Notes: a model not told the origin generated them from the sequence alone. 50,784 nucleotides of DNA from Phascolarctobacterium succinatutens CAG:287 (GCF_000434895.1 NZ_FR892795.1:1-50784); one strand, 5' to 3'; shown: positions 24,069-33,137, counted from the stretch's first letter. Numbers and translations: made by a program.

Positions 24069-24731
24069 ATGTTTCAAAATTTACTCTTTGATTTAGACGG
24101 TACCCTGACAAATTCCGCCGAGGGTATCACCAAATGCGTACAATACGCATTGCGCGCTCAAAATATTGAGGAGCCTGATTTAAAAAAGCTGGAGGTTTTC
24201 ATCGGCCCGCCCCTTCGCGACAGCTTTATCAAATACTACGGCATGACCAGAGAGCAGGCTGAAATCGGTGTAGAAAAATATCGTGAACGCTACACTGATA
24301 TAGGAATCTGGGAAAACAAGGTTTATCCCGGTATTATGGAGCTGTTGGCTGACCTGCAGCAGGATGGCCGCCGCCTCGGCATGGCTACCGCCAAGCCGGA
24401 GGTTTTTGCACTGCGAATTGCCGAACGCTTTGGCTTCAACCCCTATCTGGAAGATATAACAGGCTGCAGCCTGGACGGCAAAACAGACAAAAAAGCTTTG
24501 GTAGTTGCCGCCGCTTTGGAAAAATGGCAGCTCACTACGCCGGAAGCTAAAAATACTGTAGCACTTATCGGTGACCGCCGTGAAGACGTTCTTGCAGCTC
24601 ACGCCAACGGCATCGCCTGCATCGGCGCAGGCTTCGGCTTCGGCAGCTACGAGGAGCTCTCGGAGGCAGGTGCCGATTACTATGTTGCCGATGTCCCGGC
24701 ATTAGCACGCTTCCTGCTGAGCAAAGCGTAA
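24069..24731 (+). CDS. HAD-superfamily hydrolase, phosphoglycolate phosphatase-like, 220 aa
   Basis: Motif I is DLDGTLTNS at the N-terminus, motif II/III regions are MATAKPE and the later lysine stretch, and motif IV is IGDRREDVLAAHANG. The helical cap (about 15-80) is of the Gph/PpaX type. Substrate cannot be read from sequence; pyrophosphate or 2-phosphoglycolate are typical for this clade. The ATG follows AATAAGGAGC. A TGT-TATAAT extended -10 at 24010-24018 could be its promoter. The metallophosphoesterase gene follows by 32 bp. Confidence 0.9.
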   Translation: MFQNLLFDLDGTLTNSAEGITKCVQYALRAQNIEEPDLKKLEVFIGPPLRDSFIKYYGMTREQAEIGVEKYRERYTDIGIWENKVYPGIMELLADLQQDGRRLGMATAKPEVFALRIAERFGFNPYLEDITGCSLDGKTDKKALVVAAALEKWQLTTPEAKNTVALIGDRREDVLAAHANGIACIGAGFGFGSYEELSEAGADYYVADVPALARFLLSKA

Positions 24732-24763
24732 GAACGAATTTAACACGCAAAGGTGATAATATT

Positions 24764-25456
24764 ATGCATATTTACGCAATCGGTGACCTGCATTTATCAG
24801 GCGAACCGGCAAGCAAGCCAATGGAGATTTTCGGCGAGCATTGGCGCAACCATAAGGAAAAGATTGCCGCTAATTGGCAAAACACCGTAACCGCACAGGA
24901 CACCGTTATTGTCTGTGGTGATATTTCCTGGGCCATGACACTTGAGGAAGCGGCACAGGATTTAGACTGGCTGGCGCAGCTTCCCGGACGCAAGCTGCTG
25001 CTGCGCGGCAACCATGATTACTGGTGGAGCAGCCTGAGCAAAATGCAGCAGCGTTACGGCGCTCATTTCGAATTCCTGCAAAATGACTGCATTATGGTAG
25101 AAGATATTGCTGTCTGCGGCACCCGCGGCTGGCTGCTGCCCTCAGCCGAAAGCTTCAGTGACGCCGACAGAAAAATCTATAACCGCGAAGCTATCCGTTT
25201 GGAGCTTTCCCTGCAGCAGGCACATAAAACGCAGGCGCAGCAGATAATTACGGCCTTTCACTATCCGCCGCTCTTTGCACGCACGGAGCACACCTGCTTT
25301 ACTAATCTGATGCTGCGGTACGGCGTGCAGCACTGTGTCTACGGCCACATTCACGGTGAAAACCACATTCCAGTTTTTGAAGGATTGCGCGAAGGAATCA
25401 ACTACAAGCTGGTTTCCTGCGATACACAAGGCTTTCAGCTTTACAAGGTAATATAA
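24764..25456 (+). CDS. Calcineurin-like metallophosphoesterase, 230 aa
   Basis: Two-metal phosphoesterase. The metal-binding set is complete: GDLHLSG (DxH), GDISWAM (GDxx), RGNHDYWW (GNHD) and a C-terminal YGHIHGENH (GHxH). It matches the YkuE/Ser-Thr phosphatase-like proteins of about 230 aa common in Firmicutes; substrate unknown. The ATG follows AAAGGTGATAA. It probably shares a transcript with the HAD gene and ends at a strong terminator. Confidence 0.9.
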   Translation: MHIYAIGDLHLSGEPASKPMEIFGEHWRNHKEKIAANWQNTVTAQDTVIVCGDISWAMTLEEAAQDLDWLAQLPGRKLLLRGNHDYWWSSLSKMQQRYGAHFEFLQNDCIMVEDIAVCGTRGWLLPSAESFSDADRKIYNREAIRLELSLQQAHKTQAQQIITAFHYPPLFARTEHTCFTNLMLRYGVQHCVYGHIHGENHIPVFEGLREGINYKLVSCDTQGFQLYKVI

Positions 25457-25484
25457 CAGTGAAACTTCGCTGATAAACAGACAG

Positions 25485-25518
25485 GCTCCCCTGAATGAAT
25501 CGTTCAGGGGAGCTTTTT
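25485..25518 (+). terminator. Terminator of the HAD-metallophosphoesterase unit
   Basis: GCTCCCCTGAA pairs with TTCAGGGGAGC around a 7-nt loop and is followed by TTTTTG. Confidence 0.9.
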
Positions 25519-25522
25519 GTAT

Positions 25523-25557
25523 ACAAAAACAAGCCCTCGAATTTCTTCGAGAGCTTG
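25523..25557 (-). terminator. Terminator of guaB
   Basis: On the minus strand CAAGCTCTCGAA pairs with TTCGAGGGCTTG around GAAA and is followed by TTTTTG, 19 nt beyond the guaB stop. It stands tail to tail with the plus-strand terminator. Confidence 0.88.
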
Positions 25558-25575
25558 CCATTTACGTTCATTTAA

Positions 25576-27087
25576 TTATTTAGGATAGTTGCTGTTGGAG
25601 TTTTCTTTCAGCATAACGTCATGTGCGCCGCCTTCAACCAGGCTGGTTGCGGAAACCAGAGTAAGCTTAGCCTTCTCCTGCAGCTCGCGGATGTTCAGAG
25701 CACCGCAGTTGCACATGGTGGAACGAACCTTAGCCAAGGTCAGGTTTACGTTATCCTTCAGGCTGCCTGCGTACGGAACGTAGGAGTCAACGCCTTCTTC
25801 GAAGGACAGCTTAGCTGCGCCGCCCATGTCATAGCGCTGCCAGTTACGTGCACGGCTGGAGCCTTCACCCCAATATTCCTTCATGTAGGTGCCGTTAATG
25901 TTAACCTTATTGGTCGGGCTTTCGTCGAAACGAGCGAAGTAACGGCCAAGCATCATGAAGTCAGCGCCCATAGCCAGAGCCAGAGTCATGTGGTAATCAT
26001 AAACGATACCGCCGTCGGAGCATACAGGAATGTATACGCCGGTTTCTTCAAAGTATTCGTCACGAGCCTTGCAAACATCAATCAGAGCAGTTGCCTGGCC
26101 ACGGCCGATACCTTTTTGCTCACGGGTGATGCAGATGGAACCGCCGCCGATACCAACTTTAATGAAGTCAGCGCCAGCCTCAGCCAGGAAGCGGAAGCCT
26201 TCAGCATCTACTACGTTGCCTGCGCCAACCTTAACGCTGTCACCGTAGTGCTCACGAATCCAGTCCAGGGTGATTTTCTGCCATGCGCTGTAGCCTTCGG
26301 AGGAGTCAATGCAGAGTACGTCAACACCTGCATCAATCAATGCGGGAACACGCTCAGCATAGTCGCGAGTGTTGATACCAGCGCCAACGATGTGGCGTTT
26401 TTTGCTATCCAGCAGCTCTAACGGATATTCCTTATGAGTTGCATAGTCTTTACGGAATACCATGTACAGCATACGACCGTCATCGTCAACGATAGGCAGA
26501 GTGTTGAGTTTTTTCTCCCAGATGATATCGTTAGCCTGTTGCAGAGTGGTATCCTTCGGAGCATAAACCATTTTATCAATCGGAGTCATGAAGTCACGAA
26601 CCTTAGCATCCATAGACATACGGCTCGGACGATAGTCACGGCTGGTAACAATGCCTTCCAGCTTGCCGTTAGCGGTACCATCGCTGGTAACAGCAACAGT
26701 GGAGTGACCGGTGCGTTCCTTCAGTGCCAAGATGTCAGCCAGAGTGCTGTCCGGACGGATATTGGAGTCGCTGCTTACAAAGCCTGCGCGATAGCCTTTA
26801 ACACGAGCAACCATAGCAGCTTCGTCCTCTACGGATTGAGAACCATAGATGAAAGAAACGCCGCCCTCTTTGGAAAGAGCTACAGCCAGCTTTTCGCCGG
26901 AAACAGCCTGCATGATAGCAGAAACCATCGGGATGTTCATAGTAATTGCCGGTTCTTCACCTTTTTTGTATTTAACCAGCGGCGTACGCAGGTCTACATT
27001 GGCGGGGATACATTTTTCGGAGGAATAACCGGGAACTAACAGGTACTCACTAAATGTGTGAGCAGGTTCATCATAATAAAAAGCCAT
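25576..27087 (-). CDS. guaB: IMP dehydrogenase, 503 aa
   Basis: Oxidises IMP to XMP, the first step to GMP. The CBS pair lies at about residues 95-220. The catalytic cysteine is in VGIGGGSICITREQKGIGRGQ, a variant of the usual GPGSICTTR seen in the longer GuaB branch. The flap arginine-tyrosine region is present (SSRARNWQRYDMGG). The ATG follows AAAAGGATGATG. It lies 121 bp downstream of purD on the same strand, so it is tied to the purine operon by position, although an imperfect inverted repeat in the gap suggests a separate control point. Confidence 0.95.
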   Translation of the reverse strand: MAFYYDEPAHTFSEYLLVPGYSSEKCIPANVDLRTPLVKYKKGEEPAITMNIPMVSAIMQAVSGEKLAVALSKEGGVSFIYGSQSVEDEAAMVARVKGYRAGFVSSDSNIRPDSTLADILALKERTGHSTVAVTSDGTANGKLEGIVTSRDYRPSRMSMDAKVRDFMTPIDKMVYAPKDTTLQQANDIIWEKKLNTLPIVDDDGRMLYMVFRKDYATHKEYPLELLDSKKRHIVGAGINTRDYAERVPALIDAGVDVLCIDSSEGYSAWQKITLDWIREHYGDSVKVGAGNVVDAEGFRFLAEAGADFIKVGIGGGSICITREQKGIGRGQATALIDVCKARDEYFEETGVYIPVCSDGGIVYDYHMTLALAMGADFMMLGRYFARFDESPTNKVNINGTYMKEYWGEGSSRARNWQRYDMGGAAKLSFEEGVDSYVPYAGSLKDNVNLTLAKVRSTMCNCGALNIRELQEKAKLTLVSATSLVEGGAHDVMLKENSNSNYPK

Positions 27088-27208
27088 TCTTTCATCATCC
27101 TTTTCTTAATAATTTTTTGTTTACCACAGCCAAAGCAATTGTTAATCATGTAACATAATTACTTGAAAAAATTGCTTTTCTGCGGTCCGAGTAGGTATTT
27201 TATCTATT

Positions 27209-28486
27209 TTACCTCTTTAAGGCTCTCCATGCAATATCTTTTCTGCAAAAAGCGCCATTAAAATTAATTTTTTCTACAGCAGCATAGGCACGGTCACGTG
27301 CAGCCTTGATATTTGCGTCTACGGCAGTTACACCCAATACACGTCCGCCGTTGGTAAGAACCTTAGCACCATCAGCCTTTGTACCTGCGTGGAATACAAC
27401 AACGTCTTTATCTGCAGCAGCGTCAGCCAGACCAGTAATTTCCATGCCCTTAGCATAGCTTTCAGGATAACCGCCGGAAGCCATTACTACGCATACAGCA
27501 GCCTTGTCATACCAGCCGAAGTCTACCTGATTCAGAGTACCGGTAGCGCAGGCCAGCATAATTTCAGCCAAATCGCCGTCAAGCAGAGGCAATACTACCT
27601 GAGTTTCGGGGTCACCGAAGCGGCAGTTGAACTCTACAACCTTCACGCTGTCACCCTTGATCATCAGGCCAGCATAGAGGCAACCTTGATAAGGCATGCC
27701 TTCTGCTGCAATGGCAGCTATAACGGGTTTCAGAATCAGCTCAGTTGCTTTTAAACGCAATACGTCGGTCATAACCGGAGCGGGAGCATAGGTGCCCATA
27801 CCGCCGGTATTAGGACCTTCGTCACCGTCAAATACGCGCTTGTGGTCCTGAGAAGCAATCATCGGCACAATGGTTTTGCCGTCGGTAAATGCCAGGAGAG
27901 AAGCCTCCTCGCCTTCCATGTATTCTTCCAGAACGAGGCGTGCGCCTGCATTGCCGAATTTATGGTCAGCCATCATTTCGTCGATAGCGTCAAGTGCCTC
28001 CTGCTTAGTCATAGCAACGACAACACCCTTGCCAGCTGCAAGACCATCAGCCTTAACTACGATAGGAGCACCCTTTTCTTCAACGTAAGCCTTAGCGGTT
28101 TCAATATCCTCGCAAATTTTGAAGAAAGCGGTAGGAATATTGTATTTTGCCATCAGCTCTTTGGAAAATGCCTTGGACCCTTCCAGCTGCGCTGCAGCCT
28201 TAGAAGGACCGAACACCGGCAGACCGCGGCGTTTGCAAACGTCCGCAAGACCTGCAACAAGCGGTGCTTCCGGACCTACAACAGTCAGGTCAATGCTTTT
28301 TTCCTCAGCGTAATCTGCTACGCCCTCCAGATTCTCAACATCCAGAGCAATGCATTCGCATTTAGGCAGCAGTGCCATGCCCGGGTTGCCGGGAGCAGCA
28401 TAAATTTTTTCAACCTTAGGGCTTTGCGCCAGCTTCCACGCTAAAGCGTGTTCGCGGCCGCCGCCACCGATTAATAAAATATTCAT
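27209..28486 (-). CDS. purD: Phosphoribosylamine-glycine ligase (GARS), 425 aa
   Basis: ATP-grasp enzyme making glycinamide ribonucleotide, second step of purine synthesis. The N-terminal LLIGGGGREHALAWKLAQS, the central ATP-grasp region (VVKADGLAAGKGVVVA) and FNCRFGDPETQVVLPLL are intact, and length is standard. It starts two bases after the purH stop, so translation is coupled. It is the last gene of the pur operon. Confidence 0.96.
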   Translation of the reverse strand: MNILLIGGGGREHALAWKLAQSPKVEKIYAAPGNPGMALLPKCECIALDVENLEGVADYAEEKSIDLTVVGPEAPLVAGLADVCKRRGLPVFGPSKAAAQLEGSKAFSKELMAKYNIPTAFFKICEDIETAKAYVEEKGAPIVVKADGLAAGKGVVVAMTKQEALDAIDEMMADHKFGNAGARLVLEEYMEGEEASLLAFTDGKTIVPMIASQDHKRVFDGDEGPNTGGMGTYAPAPVMTDVLRLKATELILKPVIAAIAAEGMPYQGCLYAGLMIKGDSVKVVEFNCRFGDPETQVVLPLLDGDLAEIMLACATGTLNQVDFGWYDKAAVCVVMASGGYPESYAKGMEITGLADAAADKDVVVFHAGTKADGAKVLTNGGRVLGVTAVDANIKAARDRAYAAVEKINFNGAFCRKDIAWRALKR

Positions 28487-28488
28487 GG

Positions 28489-29082
28489 TTATTTCTCCAG
28501 TTGCTTCTTCAGATATTCGCTGATCATTGCATCGTATTCAGCAGTATGAGTGAAGGCTTCCAATGCCAGCTCCTTACGGGTGCGTGCATCAACGTCGCCT
28601 TCTTTAGCGAGCATTTCCATTAAGCCTTCGTAACGGCTCGGATAAGTTACGATAACAACGTCCTTGAAGTTTTTAGCGCTGGCACGTACCATTGCCGGAC
28701 CGCCGATATCAATGTTTTCAATTGCCTCAGCCTCGGTTACGCCGGGTTTGGCAACAGTTTCGCGAAAGGGATAGAGGTTAACTACAACCAGGTCAATCGG
28801 GGTGATGTCATGCTCAGCCAAAGCCTTCATATGCTCCGGATTGCTGCGTACAGCCAGGATTGCGCCATGAATTTTCGGATTCAGAGTTTTTACACGGCCA
28901 TCCATGATTTCCGGGAAGCCGGTTACATCACTTACATATGTTACAGGAATGCCTGCTTCCTTAATAGCCTTCATGGTGCCGCCGGTAGAAATAATTTCTA
29001 CGCCGTTGTCACTAAGGAATTTTGCCAGCTCTACAATGCCGGTTTTATCACTAACGCTTAATAATGCTCTTTTAATTTTCAT
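28489..29082 (-). CDS. purH: IMP cyclohydrolase, short PurH lacking the AICAR formyltransferase domain, 197 aa
   Basis: Last step to IMP: closes the FAICAR ring. The protein is only the MGS-like N-terminal domain of PurH: KRALLSVSDKTGIVELAKFL, STGGTMKAIKEAGIPV, EIMDGRVKTLNPKIHGAIL and DLVVVNLYPFRETV are present, ending at SEYLKKQLEK. Usual bacterial PurH is over 500 aa with an AICAR transformylase C-terminal domain. The next gene begins two bases after the stop, so no decayed remnant is left. The transformylase must be encoded elsewhere, as a separate PurH half or PurP-like enzyme. Confidence 0.92.
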   Translation of the reverse strand: MKIKRALLSVSDKTGIVELAKFLSDNGVEIISTGGTMKAIKEAGIPVTYVSDVTGFPEIMDGRVKTLNPKIHGAILAVRSNPEHMKALAEHDITPIDLVVVNLYPFRETVAKPGVTEAEAIENIDIGGPAMVRASAKNFKDVVIVTYPSRYEGLMEMLAKEGDVDARTRKELALEAFTHTAEYDAMISEYLKKQLEK

Positions 29083-29684
29083 GCTTTAACCTTTACCTTT
29101 CTGCCTTCGATTGTCAGCTTTCCTTCTGCCCAAAGCTTTAAAGCCTCCGGCATTGCGATATGCTCCTGTACCAGAATACGGTCAGCCAGAGTATCCTCGG
29201 TGTCGTCATCCATAACAGGAACAACCTTCTGCAGGATAATCGGGCCGCTGTCAGTGCCTGCATCGACAAAATGAACGGTGCAGCCGCTGAATTTTACACC
29301 GTAGTCCACAGCCTGCTTCTGGCCGTGCAAACCGGGGAAGCTCGGGAGCAGCGCCGGATGAATGTTAATAATCTTATGCTGCCATTTATTTACGAAATCA
29401 GCGCTCAGAATACGCATAAAGCCTGCGAGAACTACTAGCTCGCAGCCCTCTGCTTCTAAAGCAGCGTTGATTTTTGCTTCAAATTCTTCTTTGGAAGCGC
29501 AAGCCTTACGCTCTACGGCAACGGTTTTAATATCGGCCTTTTGCGCACGCTCCAAAGCAAAAGCATCAGGCTTATCGCTGATTACAACCGCAATTTCCAG
29601 CGGCAGATAGCCATCAGCGATACGGTCCATAATTGCCTGCAGATTGCTGCCGCGACCGCTTACAAGTACGCCGATTTTATGCAC
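29079..29684 (-). CDS. purN: Phosphoribosylglycinamide formyltransferase, 201 aa
   Basis: Transfers the formyl group of 10-formyl-THF to GAR. VLVSGRGSNLQAIMD, NIHPALLPSFPG (catalytic Asn-His) and GCTVHFVDAGTDSGPII (catalytic Asp) are all present. Translation starts at a GTG lying inside the last codons of purM, with an 8-bp overlap. The stop overlaps the ATG of purH. This tight packing indicates coupled translation. Confidence 0.96.
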   Translation of the reverse strand: MHKIGVLVSGRGSNLQAIMDRIADGYLPLEIAVVISDKPDAFALERAQKADIKTVAVERKACASKEEFEAKINAALEAEGCELVVLAGFMRILSADFVNKWQHKIINIHPALLPSFPGLHGQKQAVDYGVKFSGCTVHFVDAGTDSGPIILQKVVPVMDDDTEDTLADRILVQEHIAMPEALKLWAEGKLTIEGRKVKVKA

Positions 29685-30738
29685 CGAAAACGCCGCCTTT
29701 CATAATCGTTTCTTTGTGTCCGGGAACAACCTTGCCCAGCTCATAGAAGGTTTCGCCCTCAGCCTTCAGGTGAGCGCGTACAGCGTCAACCTCAGACGGG
29801 TCAACAACCAATACCATGCCTACGCCCATGTTGAAGGTGCGGTACATTTCAGCCCAAGGTACATTGCCCCATTCCTGTAGCTTTTTGAAGACAACAGGAA
29901 CTTCCCAAGCCTCGGCATTTACCTCAGCATCGCAATCTTCGGGCAGAATGCGGGGAATATTATCATAGAAGCCGCCGCCGGTGATATGTACCATACCGTG
30001 CAAATCGAAGTTTTCAATCAGCGGCAGGCAGGTTTTCGGATACAGACGAGTCGGAGTCAGCAGCTTTTCGCCCAAGGTGCAGCCAAATTCCGGTACTTCG
30101 GTATCCATAGTATAACCCATAGCCTCAAAGCAGATTTTGCGCACGAGGGAGAAGCCGTTGGAATGCACTCCGCTGGAGGGCAGGCCCAAAAGCACGTCGC
30201 CGGCCTTAACCTTGTCACCGGTAATCATTTTGCTCTTCTCAACTACGCCAACACAGAAGCCGGCGATATCGTATTCGCCTTTGGAGTAGAAGCCGGCCAT
30301 TTCGGCAGTTTCGCCGCCGATAAGAGCACAGCCGCTTTCCTTGCAGGCATTGGCAACACCCTTAACGATGTTGGCAACCTTTTGGGAATCAACCTTATCT
30401 ACTGCAATGTAATCCAGGAAGAACAAGGGCTCTGCGCCTTGTACCAGGATATCGTTGACGCACATTGCTACAGCATCCTGACCGATAGTATCATGCTTAT
30501 CAGCCATGAAAGCCAGCTTCAGTTTAGTGCCTACGCCGTCAGTACCGCTGACGAGCACAGGCTCCTTGTATTTGCCGCTGTTTAAAGCAAACAGGCCGCC
30601 GAAACCGCCCAGGTCACCGATAACCTCAGGTCTGTAGGTAGCGCGTACGCTGTCCTTCATTAATTCTACTGCTTTATTACCAGCATCAATATCTACACCG
30701 GCATCAGCATAAGTAAGTTGTTTCTTTTCCTCGCTCAT
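29677..30738 (-). CDS. purM: Phosphoribosylformylglycinamidine cyclo-ligase (AIR synthetase), 353 aa
   Basis: ATP-dependent ring closure of FGAM to AIR. It shows the signature opening YADAGVDIDAGNKAVELMK, SGTDGVGTKLKLA, the GGETAEMAGFY segment and the C-terminal GGGFYDNIPRILP. Length is standard. It follows purF with a 14-bp gap and overlaps purN. Confidence 0.97.
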   Translation of the reverse strand: MSEEKKQLTYADAGVDIDAGNKAVELMKDSVRATYRPEVIGDLGGFGGLFALNSGKYKEPVLVSGTDGVGTKLKLAFMADKHDTIGQDAVAMCVNDILVQGAEPLFFLDYIAVDKVDSQKVANIVKGVANACKESGCALIGGETAEMAGFYSKGEYDIAGFCVGVVEKSKMITGDKVKAGDVLLGLPSSGVHSNGFSLVRKICFEAMGYTMDTEVPEFGCTLGEKLLTPTRLYPKTCLPLIENFDLHGMVHITGGGFYDNIPRILPEDCDAEVNAEAWEVPVVFKKLQEWGNVPWAEMYRTFNMGVGMVLVVDPSEVDAVRAHLKAEGETFYELGKVVPGHKETIMKGGVFGA

Positions 30739-30752
30739 GAGCCTTCCTCCTG

Positions 30753-32198
30753 TTATTCAATAATGCTTTCAGGTTCTGCTTTGATTACACTATCTGCGTT
30801 ATCGGGATATTTAGCGCTGAAGCAGGCACAGCACAAACCTTCGGGGTCAATTTTATCAATAGCACGTTTCATGCCATCCAGAGAAATATAATGCAGACTG
30901 TCTGCCCCAATATAACGGCAGATTTCATTTTCCGTGCAACGTGCCGCAATCAGCTCCTTGCGTTCGGAGGTATCAATACCATAGTAGCAGCTGTCTGTTA
31001 CCGGGGGAGAAGAAATGCATACATGCACTTCACGTGCACCTGCCTCTTTCAGCAGTTTAACAATCTTGCCGCTGGTAGTGCCGCGAACGATGGAGTCATC
31101 GACCATGACAACAGATTTGCCTTCTACAACGCTGCGTACCGGGTTCAGCTTCAGACGTACGGCATTAGCACGTTGCTTTTGCGTCGGCTGAATAAAAGTA
31201 CGGCCTACATAACGGTTTTTGGTAAGACCTTCCAGGAAGGGAACACCGGCCTCCATAGCATAGCCGATTGCCGCCGGAGTACCGCTGTCAGGAACGGAAA
31301 TAACGATATCCGGATGAATATCAGGAGTTTCCTTAGCCAGCTCGCGTCCCATCTGGATACGTGCATCATATACAGATTGGTTGTCGATGATACTGTCATT
31401 ACGAGCAAAGTAAACATATTCAAAAATACAGTGCGCAGGCTTTGCCGGTTTGTTTTCAGCCCACATCATGCTGCGCGGTTCGGAGTTATCGCTGTCGATA
31501 ATAATCATTTCGCCGGGCTTAACATCGCGTACCAGCTCTGCACCAACCAAGTCAAAAGCGCAGGATTCGGAAGCAACGCACCAGCCGTTTTCCATCTTGC
31601 CGAGTACCAGCGGACGGAAGCCGTAGGGATCGCGTACTGCGATAATTTTGTTATCAGTCATCAGCAGAATAGCAAAAGCACCCTTAATCTGGTTAACAGC
31701 CTCTGCTACACGCTCTTCAATAGTCGGACGTGCACTGTAGGCAATCAAGTTCAATACAACCTCACTGTCAACAGTAGTGTTGAACACAGCGCCTTCCTTA
31801 GCCAGGTTAGCACGCAGCTGACCGGCATTAGTCAGGTTACCGTTATGGCTCAGAGCCAGGTTACCACCGTCAAAATAAACCTTCAGCGGCTGAATGTTAT
31901 ACGGCATGCTGGCACCGGTGGTGGAATAACGTACGTGGCCGATAGCCGCATAGCCCTGCAAATCAGCAACTCCATCTTTGAAGACATCGGCAACCAGACC
32001 CATGCCCTTTTTAATTTTCATACGCTCGCCATCAGTTACAACAATACCGGTACTTTCCTGGCCACGATGCTGCAGCGCATACAGGCCCCAATAGGTGTTG
32101 AGTGCTACATCCTCATTATGGCTGAAGATACCAAAGACACCGCACTCCTCATGCAGCTTGTCTTCGCTAAAATTTTGCTCCTCGAAAATCTGCTCCAC
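30753..32198 (-). CDS. purF: Amidophosphoribosyltransferase, 481 aa
   Basis: Commits PRPP to purine synthesis. An 18-residue propeptide precedes the catalytic Cys19 (EECGVFGIF). The glutaminase domain shows LQHRGQESTGI, SHNGNLTN; the PRTase loop is VMVDDSIVRGTT. Cysteines typical of the Bacillus-type 4Fe-4S enzyme are visible (HCIFEYVYFAR, VCISSP, CCACFSAKYP). The start codon is a GTG seven bases after GGAG. It is separated from purE by a 146-bp gap full of heptamer repeats. Confidence 0.95.
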   Translation of the reverse strand: MEQIFEEQNFSEDKLHEECGVFGIFSHNEDVALNTYWGLYALQHRGQESTGIVVTDGERMKIKKGMGLVADVFKDGVADLQGYAAIGHVRYSTTGASMPYNIQPLKVYFDGGNLALSHNGNLTNAGQLRANLAKEGAVFNTTVDSEVVLNLIAYSARPTIEERVAEAVNQIKGAFAILLMTDNKIIAVRDPYGFRPLVLGKMENGWCVASESCAFDLVGAELVRDVKPGEMIIIDSDNSEPRSMMWAENKPAKPAHCIFEYVYFARNDSIIDNQSVYDARIQMGRELAKETPDIHPDIVISVPDSGTPAAIGYAMEAGVPFLEGLTKNRYVGRTFIQPTQKQRANAVRLKLNPVRSVVEGKSVVMVDDSIVRGTTSGKIVKLLKEAGAREVHVCISSPPVTDSCYYGIDTSERKELIAARCTENEICRYIGADSLHYISLDGMKRAIDKIDPEGLCCACFSAKYPDNADSVIKAEPESIIE

Positions 32199-32240
32199 AA
32201 TTTTTCTCCTTAATTTTAGTTTTTAGTTGTCAATTGTCAG

Positions 32241-32346
32241 TTATTAGTGGTTAGTTATAAGTGATCAGTGATCAGTAATCAGTAATTAGTTATTAATGTT
32301 TAGCAGTCAGTTTCTATTCACTATCCACTACTCACTATTCACTATT
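32241..32346. repeat. Two opposed arrays of degenerate 7-bp repeats between purE and purF
   Basis: 32241-32303 is nine degenerate heptamers of the type TNATNAG (TGATCAG, TAATCAG, TAATTAG and so on). 32314-32346 is five copies of CTATTCA-like heptamers, the inverse sense. The two halves could pair in the mRNA. The second array runs up to the purE stop codon. Confidence 0.7.
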
Positions 32347-32866
32347 ACAGGTGTAAGTCCTTGAACTCCTGCGCAGGAACGCCACGCATGGAAGCCAGCT
32401 TTTCACCCTTAGCTCTTACTTCTTCACGCATTGTTGCACGATGCTCTGCCAGTTTTTCTACCAGCTCCGGATATTTGACTGAAAGAATCTGAATCGCGAA
32501 CAATGCAGCATTCTTAGCACCATTGATAGCCATCGTTGCAACAGGTACACCGGAAGGCATCTGTACAAAGCTCAGCAGTGCATCCATACCAGCCAACGGT
32601 GTTGCATTAATAGGAATACCGATGACAGGAACGGTAGTAAAGGCAGCGATGAAACCACCCAGATGAGCAGCTGCGCCGGCTGCGGCAATAATTACCTCTA
32701 CGCCACGGTCACGGGCACCCTTAGCAAAGTTCTGTACTACGTCCGGAGTACGGTGAGCGGAAGCAACTACTACTTCAGTTTCAACGCCAAACTCCTTCAG
32801 AGTTTTTTCTGCAGCCTCAAGTACAGGCCAGTCAGAATTACTACCCATGATAATTGCAACTTTCAT
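32345..32866 (-). CDS. purE: N5-carboxyaminoimidazole ribonucleotide mutase (PurE), 173 aa
   Basis: Carboxylation step of purine synthesis. GSNSDWPVL, VVASAHRTPD, GAAAHLGGFIAAFTTVPVIG and LLSFVQMPSGVPVATMAI are all present, giving a class I-like PurE. No purK is next to it, so whether it works on N5-CAIR or directly on AIR and CO2 is open. The ATG follows GGGAGGTAG. It is the first gene of the pur operon and has a strong promoter 120 bp upstream. Confidence 0.94.
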   Translation of the reverse strand: MKVAIIMGSNSDWPVLEAAEKTLKEFGVETEVVVASAHRTPDVVQNFAKGARDRGVEVIIAAAGAAAHLGGFIAAFTTVPVIGIPINATPLAGMDALLSFVQMPSGVPVATMAINGAKNAALFAIQILSVKYPELVEKLAEHRATMREEVRAKGEKLASMRGVPAQEFKDLHL

Positions 32867-32987
32867 TGAAATCTACCTCCCAAAAATTACTTGTAGAAAC
32901 AATAAAACCCAAGCAGAAAGCTGTTCAGTTTCGAAATCCTGTGCAAAATCTAACCCGGGTTCTCAATCACTTAAATAATTCACTTTA

Positions 32988-33016
32988 ATTATACCAATCC
33001 AACGCGTAAACGTCAA
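32988..33016 (-). promoter_or_regulatory. Promoter of the pur operon
   Basis: On the minus strand TTGACG (complement of 33011-33016), a 17-bp spacer and TATAAT (complement of 32988-32993). The leader is about 115 nt and contains the palindrome AACCCGGGTT near 32952-32961, with a later TTGGGTTTT that could pair with it instead. No purine riboswitch core was found. Confidence 0.75.
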
Positions 33017-33073
33017 ATAAACTGTGAACTTTTTAACAGTTTTTTAGAAAATCGTTCGGGAAACTTCGGGGTG

Positions 33074-33120
33074 AAGAAAAAAGCGCCCTCTGCTGCCGCT
33101 TTCACGGCAGCAGAGGTCGC
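33074..33120 (-). terminator. Terminator of clpB
   Basis: On the minus strand AGCGACCTCTGCTGCCG pairs with its GCGGCAGCAGAGGGCGCT partner and is followed by a T run, just past the clpB stop. Confidence 0.9.
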
Positions 33121-33137
33121 TTAAACCCAAAGCTGTT

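Noticed and set aside
27124..27185. Inverted repeat in the purD-guaB gap as a terminator
   Set aside because: AAAGCAATT pairs with AATTGCTTT across a long loop, but no T run follows on either strand and the outer stem has mismatches.
32867..33060. Purine riboswitch upstream of purE
   Set aside because: The conserved core elements of the purine aptamer were not found in the leader. The same check was negative upstream of the NCS2 permease.
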